Shown here in pieces: positions 26,692 to 35,368 of a DNA stretch of 51,972 bases. A model generated the notes under the pieces. That model was given only the letters and a program-made list of their open reading frames with translations. It did not search any database and was not told where the DNA came from. The stretch is from M55B112 sp040880545 (lineage in GTDB: Bacteria > Bacteroidota > Bacteroidia > Bacteroidales > GCA-2748055): assembly GCA_040880545.1 (NCBI GenBank), contig JBBDIE010000010.1, forward strand, positions 1 to 51,972. The letters run 5' to 3'. Positions within the stretch are counted from its first letter, which is position 1, and each line of letters opens with the position of its first letter. The position numbers and the translations under genes are program-made.

Positions 26692-27954
26692 CTATTCGCT
26701 GTTCATTGATATGAGAAACTCTTCGTTGCTTCCTGTTTTGTTCAGACGATCTTTCAGGAAATCCATCGATTCAACAGGGTTCATATCTGAAAGGTAATTT
26801 CTGAGAATCCAGATCTTGTCCATCATAGGCTTATCAAGGAGCAGATCTTCCCTTCTGGTACTTGAAAGGTTTGGATCAACAGCCGGCCATACACGCTTAT
26901 TGGCAAGTTTACGGTCGAGTTGTAATTCCATGTTACCTGTTCCCTTAAATTCCTCGAAGATCACATCGTCCATTTTTGATCCGGTCTCCGTAAGCGCCGT
27001 TGCAAGGATGGTCAGTGAACCGCCGCTTTCAATGTTCCTGGCTGCGCCAAAGAATCTTTTGGGTTTATGCAGTGCATTGGCATCAACACCACCCGACAAT
27101 ACCTTTCCGGAAGCCGGAGATACTGTGTTATAGGCCCTCGCGAGCCTGGTGATGGAGTCAAGCAGGATCATCACATCATGACCACACTCAACCAGTCTCT
27201 TGGCTTTTTCAAGCACGATGCTGGCCACCCTGACATGACGTTCCGCTGGTTCGTCGAATGTAGATGAGATCACTTCTGCATCTACGTTCCTGGCCATATC
27301 GGTAACCTCCTCAGGTCGTTCATCGATGAGCAGAACCATCATGTATACTTCAGGATGATTCGCTGCAATGGCATTTGCAATGCTTTTCAAAAGCACTGTC
27401 TTACCTGTTTTTGGCTGTGCAACGATCAATCCACGCTGTCCTTTACCAATAGGGGCAAACATATCAACAATCCTCGCCGAAAGATCGGGGTTTCCTTTCC
27501 CTACCAGGTTGAATTTCTCATCAGGAAAAAGTGGGGTAAGGTAATCAAATGGGACCCTGTCGCGGATATAATCCGGACTGCGGCCATTAATCTCTTCAAC
27601 CTTGATCAGTGGAAAATATTTTTCTCCCTCCTTGGGAGGCCTGATAGCACCTGTAACATTATCGCCTGTCTTGAGTCCAAATAATTTGATCTGGCTCTGA
27701 GAAACATAAATATCATCGGGTGAATTAAGATAATTGTAATCAGCCGATCTCAGAAAACCATAACCATCAGGCATGATCTCCAGCACCCCTGAATTAATGA
27801 TAAGACCTTCAAAGTCATATTTATCTACGGCCCTTCGCTCCTGTTTAAACTCCTGCCCCCTGTCCTGCCTGTCGTTCCTGCCATTACGGTCGGTTCTGTC
27901 CTGACGCTCGGGACGGTCGGTACGTTCGGGACGGTCAGTACGTTCGGGACGGTC
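26692..27954 (-). CDS. rho: Transcription termination factor Rho, RNA-binding and ATPase part (split by assembly gap)
   Basis: Hexameric RNA-dependent ATPase that ends transcription. This part continues from the Arg/Asp-rich insertion into the primary RNA-binding cold-shock-like domain (VLEIMPDGYGFLRS) and the RecA-like motor. It has GKGQRGLIVAQPKTGKT (Walker A), VLLIDERPEEVTDM (Walker B region), the Q-loop segment SITRLARAYN, and SGGVDANALHKPKRFF with the secondary-site residues. Collapsing the gap and one 55-bp repeat gives 595 residues in one frame, longer than E. coli Rho (419) because of the N-terminal insertion, as usual in Bacteroidota. The motor is intact. Confidence 0.95.
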   Translation of the reverse strand, partial: DRPERTDRPERTDRPERQDRTDRNGRNDRQDRGQEFKQERRAVDKYDFEGLIINSGVLEIMPDGYGFLRSADYNYLNSPDDIYVSQSQIKLFGLKTGDNVTGAIRPPKEGEKYFPLIKVEEINGRSPDYIRDRVPFDYLTPLFPDEKFNLVGKGNPDLSARIVDMFAPIGKGQRGLIVAQPKTGKTVLLKSIANAIAANHPEVYMMVLLIDERPEEVTDMARNVDAEVISSTFDEPAERHVRVASIVLEKAKRLVECGHDVMILLDSITRLARAYNTVSPASGKVLSGGVDANALHKPKRFFGAARNIESGGSLTILATALTETGSKMDDVIFEEFKGTGNMELQLDRKLANKRVWPAVDPNLSSTRREDLLLDKPMMDKIWILRNYLSDMNPVESMDFLKDRLNKTGSNEEFLISMNSE

Positions 27955-28126
27955 NNNNNNNNNNNNNNNNNNNNNNNNNNNNNNNNNNNNNNNNNNNNNN
28001 NNNNNNNNNNNNNNNNNNNNNNNNNNNNNNNNNNNNNNNNNNNNNNNNNNNNNNCCTGACGCTCGGGACGGTCGGTACGTTCGGGACGGTCAGTACGTTC
28101 GGGACGGTCATTGCGATCCTGAAAAC
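27900..28126. repeat. 18-bp tandem repeats in rho encoding DRPERT units
   Basis: Units of GGGACGGTCRGTACGTTC repeat head to tail on both sides of the N run (about 27910-27954 and 28065-28109, decaying after 28110). On the minus strand each encodes Asp-Arg-Pro-Glu-Arg-Thr. Because three units nearly fill the 55-bp duplicated end, an assembler would collapse longer arrays, so the real number of units may be higher than the sequence shows. Confidence 0.85.
27955..28054. other. Assembly gap of 100 N inside rho, flanked by a 55-bp duplicated contig end
   Basis: Exactly 100 N between identical 55-base ends (27900-27954 and 28055-28109). The construction is the same as in nifJ, but here the overlap lies in an 18-bp tandem repeat. 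Collapsing it gives an open frame of 1788 nt including the stop. The true length of the repeat tract cannot be known from this assembly. Confidence 0.95.
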
Positions 28127-28634
28127 GGTCATTACGTTCACCTTTACTATAGGGTTGTTTTCGTTGATTATCGCGATCCTGGGGCTGACCTTTCCTGCTA
28201 TAACTGTCATCCCTCTGGCGTGGTGGCTGCTGATCACGATCGGGGCGCCTGTTATCCTGCCTTGGTGGATTATTTGGTCGTTGCGGACGGTTGTCGGGGG
28301 AGGTGTTATCTTCATTAACCGCCTGTTTTTCAGGTTCATTATGGGTTTCCTGTGCTTTTACAACCTTCGGCGGACGACCCCTGCGCTTCTTTCTCTCTAA
28401 GGATGGGTCATTTTTATCTGCTCTCTGCTCATTTCTTGCGGGGGCATTCTCACGAAGGGGTAAATCTTTTTTCTTTGCTGTTTTTGATTCTGATGCTACT
28501 ATAGCCTGCATATCAAGGATCTTGTATATCAGATCTTGCTTGCGAAAAGATTCAACTCTTTTAATTTTTAATTCTTTAGCGATTTCACGCAATTCAGCAA
28601 GAAGCTTTTTGTTCAATTCAAGAATATCGTACAT
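28055..28634 (-). CDS. rho: Transcription termination factor Rho, N-terminal domain and disordered insertion (split by assembly gap)
   Basis: The first ~45 residues form the Rho_N helical domain (LLAELREIAKELKIKRVES then FRKQDLIYKILDMQA). They are followed by a long low-complexity region rich in Arg, Asp, Gln, Asn and Pro (for example NNPPRQDNRRPDRDQQPP), then the DRPERT repeats. Such charged insertions between Rho_N and the RNA-binding domain are known in Bacteroidota and some other phyla and are thought to add RNA affinity or drive phase separation. The ATG at 28634 starts MYDILELNKKLLAEL, a typical Rho N-terminus. The region continues across the gap into the motor domain. Confidence 0.92.
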
Positions 28635-29022
28635 ATAGGAATGGTTAAAAATGTATGGATAAATTATACGAAAAAGGAAATAATTTGATAAGTTTCAGGC
28701 TGGTATCAGTCTGGAAATTCGTTGCAATATTAAAGAAATATATAATAAAAGCAAAATTAATTCTAATATCTTTACAGCATAAAATTACGCTTAACCTATT
28801 CATTCTGAGCAAGTCAAACGAAGTAAACATGATAATAACACAGTCTAATATGCTGATTATTAACATTCTATAAAAAAGAACTATATTTAAACAGAATTTG
28901 ACCAAAGGTAAAAAAAGATTGTTCTAAAACAGATAATGTATAGTGAATTTTACATAGTTTTTTGTAATCTTACCGTTCTTATTAGAATAAGTCACTGATT
29001 AACCATTATCAAACCGAATTCT
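28635..29022. other. 388-bp AT-rich divergent intergenic region between rho and the sigma factor gene
   Basis: No supported gene. The best minus-strand promoter candidate for rho is TACCTTTG (28910-28903), with CTG rather than TTG 19 nt upstream. It would give rho a leader of roughly 260 nt. A second weak match is TAATTTTG (28759-28752). A long rho leader would allow autoregulation as in enterobacteria, but this is inference. On the plus strand I see no good TAnnTTTG element before the sigma factor gene. Confidence 0.4.
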
Positions 29023-29886
29023 ATGCGCCAACTTAAGATCATTAAGCAGGTAACTAACAGGGAGACCCCCTCCCTGGACAAGTACCTGCATGAAATAGGG
29101 AAGGTCGATCTTATTTCTGCTGAGGAGGAGGTTGAACTTGCGAGACGAATAAAGAAGGGGGATGCACAGGCGATGGAAAAGTTGATCAAAGCGAATTTAC
29201 GTTTTGTTGTTTCCGTCTCCAAGCAATATCAGAATCAGGGACTGAGTCTGCCTGATCTGATCAATGAGGGCAACCTTGGACTGATCAAGGCGGCCCAGCG
29301 GTTTGATGAAACCAGGGGGTTCAAATTCATATCCTATGCTGTCTGGTGGATCAGACAGTCGATTCTGCAAGCCCTGGCTGAACAGGCCAGGATCGTAAGA
29401 TTACCCCTGAATAAAATTGGTTCCATCAACAAGATCAATAAGACATTTGCAGAACTTGAGCAAAAATTTGAACGTGAGCCCACCATTCTTGAAATCTCAA
29501 AAGTACTTGAAATCGCCCCGGAGGACGTAAAAGAGGCCATCCGAAGTTCCGGTCGTCATATTTCCATGGACGCACCCCTTCTGGACGGTGAGGACGGGAA
29601 CATGTATGATGTACTCCTCAATGCCGACACACCAAGCCCGGACAAAGGGCTCCTGAATGATTCACTCCGGAAAGAGATTGAACGGGCACTTTCCACGCTT
29701 ACCTACAGGGAAGCCAGTATAATCAGGCTCTATTTCGGACTGAACGGGAAACATCCGCACACCCTGGAGGAGATCGGGGAGGAATTCAACCTTACCAGGG
29801 AGCGCGTCAGGCAGATTAAAGAAAAAGCCATCAAGCGACTGAAACACACAAGCAGAAGCAAAATTCTGAAAAGTTACCTGGGCTGA
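29023..29886 (+). CDS. rpoD: Primary RNA polymerase sigma factor (Bacteroidota type, no region 1.1)
   Basis: 287 residues. Region 1.2 is at about 15-47 (TPSLDKYLHEIGKVDLIS), region 2 at about 54-118 (INEGNLGLIKAAQRFDETRG, then the -10 recognition helix FISYAVWWIRQSI), region 3 at about 125-205, and region 4 at about 216-280 with the helix-turn-helix TLEEIGEEFNLTRERVRQIK. Bacteroidota primary sigma factors are this short because region 1.1 is missing, and they read the -33 TTG / -7 TAnnTTTG promoters found several times in this window. It directs transcription of housekeeping genes. It is divergent from rho and convergent with the DUF2807 gene. Confidence 0.95.
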   Translation: MRQLKIIKQVTNRETPSLDKYLHEIGKVDLISAEEEVELARRIKKGDAQAMEKLIKANLRFVVSVSKQYQNQGLSLPDLINEGNLGLIKAAQRFDETRGFKFISYAVWWIRQSILQALAEQARIVRLPLNKIGSINKINKTFAELEQKFEREPTILEISKVLEIAPEDVKEAIRSSGRHISMDAPLLDGEDGNMYDVLLNADTPSPDKGLLNDSLRKEIERALSTLTYREASIIRLYFGLNGKHPHTLEEIGEEFNLTRERVRQIKEKAIKRLKHTSRSKILKSYLG

Positions 29887-29898
29887 ACAATCGGTGTG

Positions 29899-30627
29899 CT
29901 ACCTTTTCACTATACTTCCTGCACTGGAACTGCTGCTTTTCTTTACCGTGGCATCACCTTTATAATAGATACTCCCGGCACTGGAGGCCGACATCTCAAT
30001 TTCCTTGTTGGACCATACCCTTGCATCTCCTGCACTTGACACCTTAACTGAAACATATTCTGCTTCAAGGTCAAATGCATTGAGATCCCCTGCACTGGAA
30101 AGACGGGCATCCAGGGAATTTGCACGACCCCTCAGATCACAGTCACCACTGGAACTAATGGAAACCGATATATCATCTGCCTCCACCACAAAATCAAGGT
30201 CCCCGGCACTGCTGATCTCAATATCCAGATCTTCACACGTAAAATCGGTTACAGATTTTACATCTCCGGCACTGCTGACCCTGATCGTTTCCAATTCGGG
30301 AAGGGTCACATTTACCAGCCTGGACTTGGCCCTGTAAATATTTCTTTCGGAACCGATCTTCAACATCCTGCCCTCCTTTTCAACCGTGATATACTCCAGC
30401 AGGTTATCATCTGCCACAACTTCAACATAATAATCACCCTGGGTGAGTCGTACATCGATACCTGAACTGGCGTGTATCCCTGTAAACCCCATAATATCAA
30501 TTACTTCAGTTGCAACATTTCCATTACCGGAAATGCCATTGTTCCACTCACCATATATACACGACTGGAGCAGCACAACAGAAAATAGTACGGCTAACAC
30601 TGTAATTCGCTTCATAATATTCATCAT
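29899..30627 (-). CDS. DUF2807 (head GIN-type) putative auto-transporter adhesin lipoprotein
   Basis: 242 residues with a lipoprotein signal (VLFSVVLLQSC, lipidated Cys about 23). The body is a run of short beta-strand repeats, many ending SSAGD or SSSGD (six or more copies between about 115 and 235), consistent with the right-handed beta-helix of the DUF2807 family. The first half carries the typical GFTGIHASSGIDVRLTQGD. Proteins of this family are abundant at the Bacteroidota cell surface and their function is unknown. It is a single gene convergent with rpoD, with 12 bp between the stops. Confidence 0.87.
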   Translation of the reverse strand: MMNIMKRITVLAVLFSVVLLQSCIYGEWNNGISGNGNVATEVIDIMGFTGIHASSGIDVRLTQGDYYVEVVADDNLLEYITVEKEGRMLKIGSERNIYRAKSRLVNVTLPELETIRVSSAGDVKSVTDFTCEDLDIEISSAGDLDFVVEADDISVSISSSGDCDLRGRANSLDARLSSAGDLNAFDLEAEYVSVKVSSAGDARVWSNKEIEMSASSAGSIYYKGDATVKKSSSSSAGSIVKR

Positions 30628-30791
30628 TAGTAGTTAAAATTATAGATAAGACGGCATCAGATTAAAAATGTTACTGCAAGTTTGAATAAATATAAACCAC
30701 AGGGAAGGATAAAACGGTGAATTGCGGAAAAATACCGGTGAATTGAAAATTTGGAGTAACGCAAATACCGGACCTTATGAACAGCCGCTAA

Positions 30792-31979
30792 TTATTCAAC
30801 CTTCAAAACGATCCCCTTCAGATATTCCCCTTCGGGGTGGTAAATACTGATCGGGTGGTCCGCTGGTTGGGTCAGCTGGTGAAGGATTCTAACATTTCTG
30901 CCACTGTTGGCCGAAGCAGCGAATACCGATTTTCTGAAATTCTCTTTACTTACTGCCTGTGAACAACTGAAAGTAAACAATATCCCTCCCGGTCTGATCT
31001 GCTCAATCGCTTTTTGGTTAATTCTTTTATACCCCTGCAGTGCGTTATTGAGTACATTCTGGTGTTTTGCAAAGGCAGGTGGATCAAGGATAATAAGATC
31101 GTATTTTTGATCTATATCTTCCAATACACCAAACGCATCTGCAGCAGTAGTGGTATGGCCCGTTGTATCCGGGAAATTCATCTGCACATTTTGTTGTGCC
31201 AGTTCAATGGCATGGACCGAGCTGTCTACACTGTGCACCGATTCGGCGCCTCCACCAAGTGCATACACGCTGAAACCTCCTGAGAAACAGAACATATTCA
31301 ATACTTTTTTCCCGGCCGAATACAGTTCAACGAGTTTGCGGTTTTCCCTTTGGTCAATGAAAAATCCGGTCTTTTGTCCCCGCTCCCAGTTTACACGGAA
31401 CCTGTAACCATTTTCCAGTACCTCGCCTTCCATTTTTTCCCCGTATAATAGCTCATCCACCGGTTTTATACCCGGTTTCTGATGAAGGGTATTTTTACTT
31501 TTGTGATAAATCGTATCGATGGGTAATCCATCCAGATTTTTGATCACCTCAGTGATCAGCTCCAGATTCCTGAACATCCCCACGGAGTGTACCTGGATAA
31601 CTGCAACATTATTGTAATAATCGATGATCAATCCCGGCAAACCGTCACCTTCTGCATTTACCAGCCTGAACACATTCGTAAATTCAGGATTGTAGATATT
31701 CTCCTCCCTCCGATGGTTCCAGGCCCGTTCAATTTTCTCTTTCCAGAAATTCTCACTTACAACATCGGTACCAAATGTCAGCATCCTGACTGAAATGGAA
31801 CCATCCTGGTAATGACCCGACCCCAGTTGCTTCTCTTTGTTGTCGAAAAGTGCAATAACGTCACCTTCTGCCGGTTGTCCGTAAATCTTCTTAATGGCTC
31901 CTGAAAAAACCCAGGGGTGCCTTCTGAGCAGGGACTGATCCTTGCCCGATTTCAATACAATCTTCACATTTTCACTCAT
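30792..31979 (-). CDS. RlmI-like class I rRNA methyltransferase with PUA domain
   Basis: 395 residues. An N-terminal PUA domain (LRRHPWVFSGAI, then EGDVIALFDNKEKQLGSGHY) is followed by a central EEHEE-like domain and a Rossmann methyltransferase domain with VLNMFCFSGGFSVYALGGGA (SAM site) and LIILDPPAFAKHQ (DPPAF catalytic motif of m5C rRNA methyltransferases). E. coli RlmI methylates 23S rRNA C1962; the same activity is inferred here, not shown. I chose the ATG at 31979 because it overlaps the upstream stop as ATGA, the usual sign of coupling; an earlier frame start at 32033 would run deep into the neighbour. Confidence 0.88.
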   Translation of the reverse strand: MSENVKIVLKSGKDQSLLRRHPWVFSGAIKKIYGQPAEGDVIALFDNKEKQLGSGHYQDGSISVRMLTFGTDVVSENFWKEKIERAWNHRREENIYNPEFTNVFRLVNAEGDGLPGLIIDYYNNVAVIQVHSVGMFRNLELITEVIKNLDGLPIDTIYHKSKNTLHQKPGIKPVDELLYGEKMEGEVLENGYRFRVNWERGQKTGFFIDQRENRKLVELYSAGKKVLNMFCFSGGFSVYALGGGAESVHSVDSSVHAIELAQQNVQMNFPDTTGHTTTAADAFGVLEDIDQKYDLIILDPPAFAKHQNVLNNALQGYKRINQKAIEQIRPGGILFTFSCSQAVSKENFRKSVFAASANSGRNVRILHQLTQPADHPISIYHPEGEYLKGIVLKVE

Positions 31980-32563
31980 TGGTAATTTTTCAGGGAAGTT
32001 CTTAATTTTTTGTATATCTCGAGACAGACCCATGCATCTGTTGCAGCGTATCTAAGTTGCTGATCAGTAAGACTGTCCGACTCCCAGTTCGACAACTGTT
32101 GTGATTTTGATATTTTATATCCCAGAACGATAGCAACAAGTTTTTTGAGACTTTTCGATTCTATATTGAATGCTTCAACGTATTTTTGAAGATCGAGAAA
32201 TCCGCCCGGGTTAAACTGGGTAATTTGCCTGAGTCTACGCATGTCATCCAGTAGCCCTGCGCCGATCTTCAGGAGTGAATCATCTTCCAGGAAAGCTCTC
32301 AACTCAGCTGGCATCCCGATCTTGTTCACCCGGAATAACCAGGCGACACTGCTATTTGAAACCTGGATCAGGGCGATCTGGTTGTTAACACCCTTTTTAA
32401 ATACTGGTTTGGTCTCGGTATCAAAACCCACCACATCGAACTGCCGAATCTCGCTGATGGCCCTTTCACAGGCTTCCATGTCGCCTACAATTCGGATATC
32501 CCCCTCAAACTGTCTGACTTCTAATTTGTTGATCTCCTCTTTCCCGATCTCGCTGCGAAACAT
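31976..32563 (-). CDS. 3'-5' exonuclease domain protein (RNase D-like, DEDDy)
   Basis: 195 residues, only the DnaQ/RNase D-like exonuclease fold and no HRDC domain. The metal-binding acids are FDTE (D48, E50), LLDD (D106/D107) and the YAATDAW motif (Y172, D176), giving the DEDDy class. It is probably an RNA or DNA 3'-5' exonuclease in the cytosol. It overlaps the preceding DUF5063 gene by 1 nt (TAATG) and the following methyltransferase gene by 4 nt (ATGA), so the three are translated from one message. This three-gene arrangement recurs in Bacteroidota. Confidence 0.88.
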   Translation of the reverse strand: MFRSEIGKEEINKLEVRQFEGDIRIVGDMEACERAISEIRQFDVVGFDTETKPVFKKGVNNQIALIQVSNSSVAWLFRVNKIGMPAELRAFLEDDSLLKIGAGLLDDMRRLRQITQFNPGGFLDLQKYVEAFNIESKSLKKLVAIVLGYKISKSQQLSNWESDSLTDQQLRYAATDAWVCLEIYKKLRTSLKNYQ

Positions 32564-33204
32564 TAAATATCCTCCTCGTTTAAATCCTGCATTCTGGTAA
32601 AGAGGGAATTGTCATAAGAAGGACCTGTATCTCCATCATCCGGCTCCTCCGGTGATTCCGTATCAGCTTCGGGATTAATTTTAGATATGTACAGTTTATT
32701 CAGTGCACGCAATGCGTTCAGAAGTTTCTCGCTCCAGTATTGTTCAAAATTTTCCATCACCTCCCATACCGCATCATTCATAATCTCTTCGATCCCCTGC
32801 CTGTATTGCAACGTGAAATCTTTCAGGTCCTGGTAAATATCTGCCAGATCCTCTGAAATATTATGCGTGACGAGGTCCGACTTATCGAATTCACCTTCAT
32901 CTGCGATTCGGAGGTATTCGTTGTGGCTCCCAAGCAGGTGCAGAACTTTCTGATAAACCGACGACCAGTCCTGTTCGGTTACAAATTTCTCGTTACTGCC
33001 TTCCATGGCAGGTTCCATCTCTTCCAGACATACGATCCTAAAATAGATCCGGGACAGCATAGAAAGAGATAATCGTATGAATGCCACTGAACCTGCCTTG
33101 TCAGATTCCTCCAGCCAACTGCAATAATCATTGGCCGATCGGACAAATTCCAGTACTTCAGGTGCATATACACCAGAACCCTGAATATCGTTTTCATCTT
33201 CCAT
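32563..33204 (-). CDS. DUF5063 protein
   Basis: 213 residues, acidic and mostly helical, with no signal peptide or membrane segment. VLEFVRSANDYCSWLEES near the N-terminus and YQDLKDFTLQYRQGIEEIMNDAVW in the middle (LKDFTLQYRQG region about 135-145) match the DUF5063 family. Function is unknown. It is the first gene of an overlapping trio with the exonuclease and the rRNA methyltransferase, which suggests a role in RNA or ribosome metabolism (inference from context). CAAAAATA at 33209-33216 would act as a -7 element so close to the ATG that the message would be nearly leaderless; I regard this as doubtful. Confidence 0.8.
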   Translation of the reverse strand: MEDENDIQGSGVYAPEVLEFVRSANDYCSWLEESDKAGSVAFIRLSLSMLSRIYFRIVCLEEMEPAMEGSNEKFVTEQDWSSVYQKVLHLLGSHNEYLRIADEGEFDKSDLVTHNISEDLADIYQDLKDFTLQYRQGIEEIMNDAVWEVMENFEQYWSEKLLNALRALNKLYISKINPEADTESPEEPDDGDTGPSYDNSLFTRMQDLNEEDI

Positions 33205-33341
33205 GATGCAAAAATAAGAAAAAAGAATGGTTTGGCAGAATGGAGGAGCCGGGCGAATTGAAAACCATAGGCAGTTGCTTCAATGGAGGCACGCTCAATA
33301 ACTTCGAATACAGGAATGGGGCGATTGCAGCTATTTGATCG

Positions 33342-35243
33342 CTACCGTGCCTCAAATTTCAGATCCGTTCTTCGGCGGATGATCCCCTCTTCCAGTATCT
33401 TTTCCATCACTTCTGCAATCACCATCTCATCCCGGTTCAGATTTTTAGCCACGGTAGTCATATCTGAAGCATTTTCACCCAGAAAATCAACAATCTCCCT
33501 GGAGATGGTTTTAAATTCTGAAGCCGATAGCTTCTTGGTTCTATTGCCAATGCACACATCACACTGTCCGCATCTTCCTGCATTTTTCTCACCAAAATAG
33601 GCAAGCAGAAACTGGCTGCGGCATATTGTATCTGTCTTGGCATACTTTAGCAATTCCGTGATCCGTTCAACATATTTCTCTTTCCTGAATCTATACAGCT
33701 CTGCTGAAATCCTTATATTCTTCTCTTCCAACCGTTCATTCAACAGGGTAATTACCGGATTACGTTTTTTGGGGATATAGCTGATCACCTGCATGGATGC
33801 CAGTTTCACCAGAAAATTGTATACATCATCACGGCTTATCCCGGCACGTTTGGAGAGGGTATACTCATCGATAGCCACATACTGTGAAAACAGGCCGCTA
33901 TACGAACGCAGCAAAAGTTTAACAAATTCATCAAATTTCGGATTTTTCATCTGAAATTTATATAGGTCGTCCCGGCCCACTGTGAAATATACCCTGGATG
34001 GATTATTTATCTCTTCAGTAATCACAAAATACCCTTCACCGGAAAGGATGGAGAGCGCACTGTTAAGAGTCATGGCATTAAATTTATACCGGGACATGAA
34101 TTCTCCCGGAATAAAATCCATGGATGCTCCTTTGCCTCCCCCCACAGGTATCTGGAGGTAATTGAACAATGCCTTATATATCTCCCGGAGTACTTCAAAG
34201 CTGGGGAAATTAACTTCGATCCTCCGTTCCACCTGTTTCTCATCCGCATCACTATATAATAAAATAGCCCATGCCTCTTTCTCATCCCTGCCGGCTCTGC
34301 CTGCTTCCTGGAAATATGCTTCCGGAGAATCGGGCAGGTCGGTGTGGATCACAAACCGGACATCGGGTTTGTCGATCCCCATCCCAAATGCATTGGTGGA
34401 AACCATGACCCGGACCTTGTCTTTTTGCCACTCTTCCTGTTTTTGCATGCGCACCTCAAACTTCAGTCCTGCATGATAGTAATCGGCGCTGAAACCGTTC
34501 TTCACCAACAAATCTGCCAGTTCCCTGGTTTTTTTCCGGTTCCGTACATAGATCACACCGGCTCCCGAGACTTTCTCAACAATCTTCAACAGTTCACGGT
34601 GCTTATCTTCTGTTTTCCTAACCACGTACACAAGGTTCTTTCTTTCAAAGCTTTTCTTCAGTACATGATCCTTTTTAAACTCCAGCTTCTCCATGATATC
34701 CCTGGCCACAACAGGTGTAGCGGTGGCTGTCAGGGCAAGAACAGGCACTTCCGGAAGGATTTCCCGCAATTCAGCAATCTTCAGGTAGGAGGGCCGAAAG
34801 TCGTACCCCCATTGTGAAATACAATGAGCCTCATCTACCGCAATCAGATTCACATTCATTTGCTGAACCCTGATTTTGAACAGCTCGGTTGTTAATCGTT
34901 CAGGGGACAGGTAAAGGAACTTAAATCCTCCGTAGATACAATTGTCGAGGGCTATACTTATCTCATCCCTTGTAAGTCCGCTGTGTATGGCCAAAGCCTT
35001 GATTTTCCTGGTTTTGAGATTTTCCACCTGGTCCTTCATCAGGGCGATCAGTGGTGTAATTACCAGACATATTCCATCGCAGGCCAGTGCGGGGACCTGG
35101 AATGTAATGGATTTACCCCCGCCTGTGGGCATCAGCGCAAGGGTATCCACGCCGGATCCAACTGCTTCCACAATCTCCTCCTGCAACGGACGGAATTCGG
35201 AATAACCCCAATATTGTTTTAGAATATCGTGGTATTCGCTCAT
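33342..35243 (-). CDS. recQ: RecQ-family ATP-dependent DNA helicase
   Basis: 633 residues. Superfamily 2 helicase motifs are complete: the RecQ motif 0 (GYSEFRPLQEEIV), Walker A PTGGGKS (39-45), DEAH (137-140) followed by CISQWGYDFRPSY, and motif VI QEAGRAGRDEKEAWA. The zinc-binding region is CRSQFLLAYFGEKN followed by CGQCDVC (about 555-585). The winged-helix region between the motor and the cysteines is present, but the C-terminal HRDC domain is not obvious; the last 60 residues form a short domain instead. It unwinds recombination and replication intermediates. It is divergent from guaB. Bacteroidota commonly have several RecQ paralogues, so the symbol marks the family. Confidence 0.9.
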   Translation of the reverse strand: MSEYHDILKQYWGYSEFRPLQEEIVEAVGSGVDTLALMPTGGGKSITFQVPALACDGICLVITPLIALMKDQVENLKTRKIKALAIHSGLTRDEISIALDNCIYGGFKFLYLSPERLTTELFKIRVQQMNVNLIAVDEAHCISQWGYDFRPSYLKIAELREILPEVPVLALTATATPVVARDIMEKLEFKKDHVLKKSFERKNLVYVVRKTEDKHRELLKIVEKVSGAGVIYVRNRKKTRELADLLVKNGFSADYYHAGLKFEVRMQKQEEWQKDKVRVMVSTNAFGMGIDKPDVRFVIHTDLPDSPEAYFQEAGRAGRDEKEAWAILLYSDADEKQVERRIEVNFPSFEVLREIYKALFNYLQIPVGGGKGASMDFIPGEFMSRYKFNAMTLNSALSILSGEGYFVITEEINNPSRVYFTVGRDDLYKFQMKNPKFDEFVKLLLRSYSGLFSQYVAIDEYTLSKRAGISRDDVYNFLVKLASMQVISYIPKKRNPVITLLNERLEEKNIRISAELYRFRKEKYVERITELLKYAKTDTICRSQFLLAYFGEKNAGRCGQCDVCIGNRTKKLSASEFKTISREIVDFLGENASDMTTVAKNLNRDEMVIAEVMEKILEEGIIRRRTDLKFEAR

Positions 35244-35304
35244 ATAATGCTAATTTTCAATTCCTTGAAAGTTATCTGTTAACAAACATTAAACCGGTGC
35301 AAAG

Positions 35305-35337
35305 TGGCCTTTAATTGGCCATTTTTTTGTATTTTTG
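35305..35337 (+). promoter_or_regulatory. Candidate guaB promoter with an overlapping hairpin
   Basis: TATTTTTG (35330-35337) fits TAnnTTTG and lies about 31 bp before the guaB ATG, but no TTG is at the right distance upstream. Instead the -33 zone is occupied by TGGCC (35305-35309) and GGCCA (35317-35321) followed by seven T, a short terminator-like hairpin. Either element could be real. The evidence is modest. Confidence 0.4.
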
Positions 35338-35368
35338 CCACATTTAAAATTAATCAAATTAACACAAA

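Noticed and set aside
29899..30627. Repeated SSAGD motifs suggesting a CRISPR-like or recent DNA repeat.
   Set aside because: The DNA copies are diverged and irregularly spaced; they are protein beta-helix repeats of the DUF2807 family.
33209..33216. CAAAAATA as a minus-strand -7 element for the DUF5063 gene, implying a leaderless message.
   Set aside because: No proper -33 element and only AT-rich sequence; chance occurrence is likely.
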